Shown in pieces: positions 62,698-64,000 of a DNA stretch of 64,000 nucleotides; the first letter of the stretch is position 1, and the number at the start of each line of letters is the position of its first letter. The stretch covers positions 682,001 to 746,000 of the forward strand of contig NZ_CP012544.1 of the NCBI RefSeq assembly GCF_004803815.1. Reading direction: 5' to 3'. Under the pieces are notes generated by a model, which was not told the DNA's origin, ran no database searches, and saw only the letters and a program-made list of their open reading frames with translations. The position numbers and the translations under genes are program-made. The DNA is from Campylobacter showae. Its GTDB lineage: Bacteria; Campylobacterota; Campylobacteria; Campylobacterales; Campylobacteraceae.

Positions 62698-64000
62698 TTA
62701 TTTTTCAAGTTTGATTTTAGCAAACTCTAACGCCTGCCTGATCGCATCCTCGATCGCAAGTACGTTTTTGCCGCCTGCGGTGGCGAAATCATCCTTGCCG
62801 CCGCCGTTTCCGCCTAAAATTTGCGCCGTAAATTTGACCCATTCGCCCGCTTTTAACGGCGCGTTTTTCACGCCTGCGGCCATAGCAATTTTGCCCTCTT
62901 CGTTTACTTGCACGAGCAGGATCGCGGCCTTTTCGTTCTCGTTTTTAAACTCGTCTATCGTTGCCTTTATATCGCCGCCGTCAATCACTGCGACGCAAAG
63001 TTTTGTCTCGTTTACGTTCACCACGGCTAGCGCGTGCGCGTCTTTTGCCTGCTTAGTTTTATCTTTTAGGCTTTTTATCTCGGCTTTTAGTTTTTTTACT
63101 GCATTCATCGGCTCAGCGCTTTTTAGCTCGGTTTTTAGCTCTTCGATCTCGCCGCGCCAGGCTTTTGCTAGATTTAGCGCGGCCTTAGAGCACACCGCTT
63201 CGATCCTACGTACGCCCGCGCTCACGCCGCCTTCTTTAGTGATGAAAAACGCTCCGATTTGGCTTAAATTTGCTACGTGTGTACCGCCGCAAAGCTCCTT
63301 GCTAACCTCGCCGAAGCTTAGCACGCGCACCTTGTCGGCGTATTTTTCGCCAAATAGCGCGATTGCGCCGCTATTTTTGGCTTCCTCGATGTCCATTATC
63401 TCTGTTTTTGCCGCGATACTTTCGGCGATTGCGCTATTGACGAAATTTTCGATCTTTGTTAGCTCTTCCGCCGTCACTGCCTTTGGATGCGAGAAGTCAA
63501 ACCTGAGCCTGCTAGCCTCGACGCTAGATCCGGCCTGCGCGATATGCGTTCCCAGAACGCTTCTAAGCGCGGCATGGAGTAGGTGCGTGGCGCTGTGGTG
63601 GCGCGCGATCTCGGCTCTTTGCTCGCTTACTTTTAGCTTCACGGTATCGCCGATTTTAAGCTCTTTTTTAACCGCAACGTTTGATAAATTTAGCCCGAAA
63701 AACTTCTGCGTATCTAGTACATCGGCCACGCCCTCTATCTCGCCGCTGTCGCCTGCCTGGCCGCCGCTTTGGGCGTAAAAAGGCGTCACGTCAAACATCG
63801 CCCAGCCTTGTTCGCCCGCTTTTAAAATTTGAGTTTCTTTAAAATCCTCGTCGAGCAGTGCTAAAACCCTGCTCGTGCGCTCAAGCTCCTCGTAACCGCT
63901 AAATTTATTTTCGCCGAATTTCTCTAAAAGCGCCTTAAAATCGCCCTTTGCGCTCTTGTCACCGCTGCCTTTCCAAGCAGCCTTAGCGCGCGCTTTTTGC
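62698..64000 (-). CDS. alaS: alanyl-tRNA synthetase, C-terminal half (cut by the window edge)
   Basis: The frame is open to the right edge; the Met at 63798 is internal. The visible 434 residues cover the end of the editing-domain linker (WKGSGD), the editing core TPFYAQSGGQ, HHSATHLLHAA, the CGGTHV zinc site, and the C-terminal coiled coil and C-Ala domain with GGNGGGKDDFATAGG. Charges tRNA-Ala and clears Ser/Gly mischarges. Confidence 0.97.
   Translation of the reverse strand, partial: QKARAKAAWKGSGDKSAKGDFKALLEKFGENKFSGYEELERTSRVLALLDEDFKETQILKAGEQGWAMFDVTPFYAQSGGQAGDSGEIEGVADVLDTQKFFGLNLSNVAVKKELKIGDTVKLKVSEQRAEIARHHSATHLLHAALRSVLGTHIAQAGSSVEASRLRFDFSHPKAVTAEELTKIENFVNSAIAESIAAKTEIMDIEEAKNSGAIALFGEKYADKVRVLSFGEVSKELCGGTHVANLSQIGAFFITKEGGVSAGVRRIEAVCSKAALNLAKAWRGEIEELKTELKSAEPMNAVKKLKAEIKSLKDKTKQAKDAHALAVVNVNETKLCVAVIDGGDIKATIDEFKNENEKAAILLVQVNEEGKIAMAAGVKNAPLKAGEWVKFTAQILGGNGGGKDDFATAGGKNVLAIEDAIRQALEFAKIKLEK

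Noticed and set aside
62711-63778. 355-codon open frame on the plus strand
   Set aside because: Lies wholly antisense to alaS, which has all its family motifs. Composition (Ser/Phe/Ala rich) is what the opposite strand of a well-used gene gives.
1-64000. CRISPR array, prophage, insertion sequence or new defence cluster
   Set aside because: No regularly spaced repeats, transposase, integrase, phage structural gene or nuclease-helicase cluster was seen. Repetition in the window is the short AAATTT word and the tRNA copies.

Overview
The window is a chromosomal segment from a flagellated, chemotactic, microaerophilic or anaerobic Campylobacterota species. GC is moderate, visibly higher than in C. 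jejuni. The gene content and order suggest the C. showae / C. rectus / C. curvus part of Campylobacter. Supporting evidence: a CheB with no receiver domain, an epsilon-type CheZ, a PflA motor protein, an FlhB-tail paralogue (FlhX) beside a FliK-like protein, MqnC of the futalosine menaquinone route, and several short gene strings that match C. jejuni order as I recall it (hemL to folD/lepB, rpiB to ychF, glnA to rplS). The species is an inference. No prophage, insertion sequence, CRISPR array or integrase was seen.

Layout. 1-5.3 kb: a hypothetical gene cut by the left edge, queC, ybeY, a membrane metallophosphoesterase, psd and a small tail-anchored protein. 5.6-8.6 kb (minus): an AlkC/AlkD-like HEAT protein, then a Sel1-repeat secreted protein overlapping a lipoprotein gene. 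9-16 kb (minus): rpiB-hyp-apt-dedA-pepA-ychF and folD-lepB-M50 protease. 16-22 kb (plus): monohaem cytochrome, hemL, AtpZ-like, an odd membrane protein, an MFS permease, a FliK-like protein and flhX. 22.6-24 kb: cheB-cheR. 24-28.3 kb: an MFS permease and NlpE-like lipoprotein (minus), SPFH-NfeD (plus), a broken endonuclease V-like gene and a Cys/His-rich lipoprotein. 28.5-32.7 kb: mqnC, an M16 peptidase and recG. 33.1-33.9 kb: nine tRNA genes on the minus strand behind a perfect sigma70 promoter. 34-49.7 kb: glnA, a PHP phosphatase, cheZ, a U32 protein, purE, DUF3972, a GyrI-like protein, an AbgT transporter, glyQ, a Nif3-like protein, a zinc-ribbon protein, waaA, an RluA enzyme, ffh-rpsP-khpA-rimM-trmD-rplS and a cupin. 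49.7-50.6 kb: a long AT-rich spacer. 50.6-54.1 kb: aspA, dcuA and an Asp/Glu racemase. 54.2-59.1 kb: a NuoG-tail-like orphan, pflA and an internally duplicated membrane protein. 59.5-64 kb (minus): alaS (cut by the right edge), a membrane protein, maf and a PBP1A.

How the parts work together: aspA-dcuA-racemase can feed L- or D-aspartate to fumarate respiration by importing aspartate and exporting C4-dicarboxylates. CheB/CheR set receptor methylation and CheZ removes phosphate from CheY. FliK-like, FlhX and PflA serve the flagellum. ffh to rplS is a translation and secretion operon.

Most unusual items: (1) the hexamer AAATTT, often as TCAAATTTGA or CTAAATTTAG, is extremely frequent; I counted 14 by eye in the first 1000 bases against roughly 0.4 expected. 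It also builds protein linkers at about 18.34-18.70 kb and an insertion in recG. (2) The endonuclease V-like gene carries an in-frame TAA. (3) A NuoG C-terminal-like orphan sits beside pflA. (4) A small Cys/His-rich lipoprotein. (5) A tandemly expanded tRNA array with two tRNA-Glu(CTC) and a tRNA-Lys(CTT). I found no convincing new defence or mobile system.
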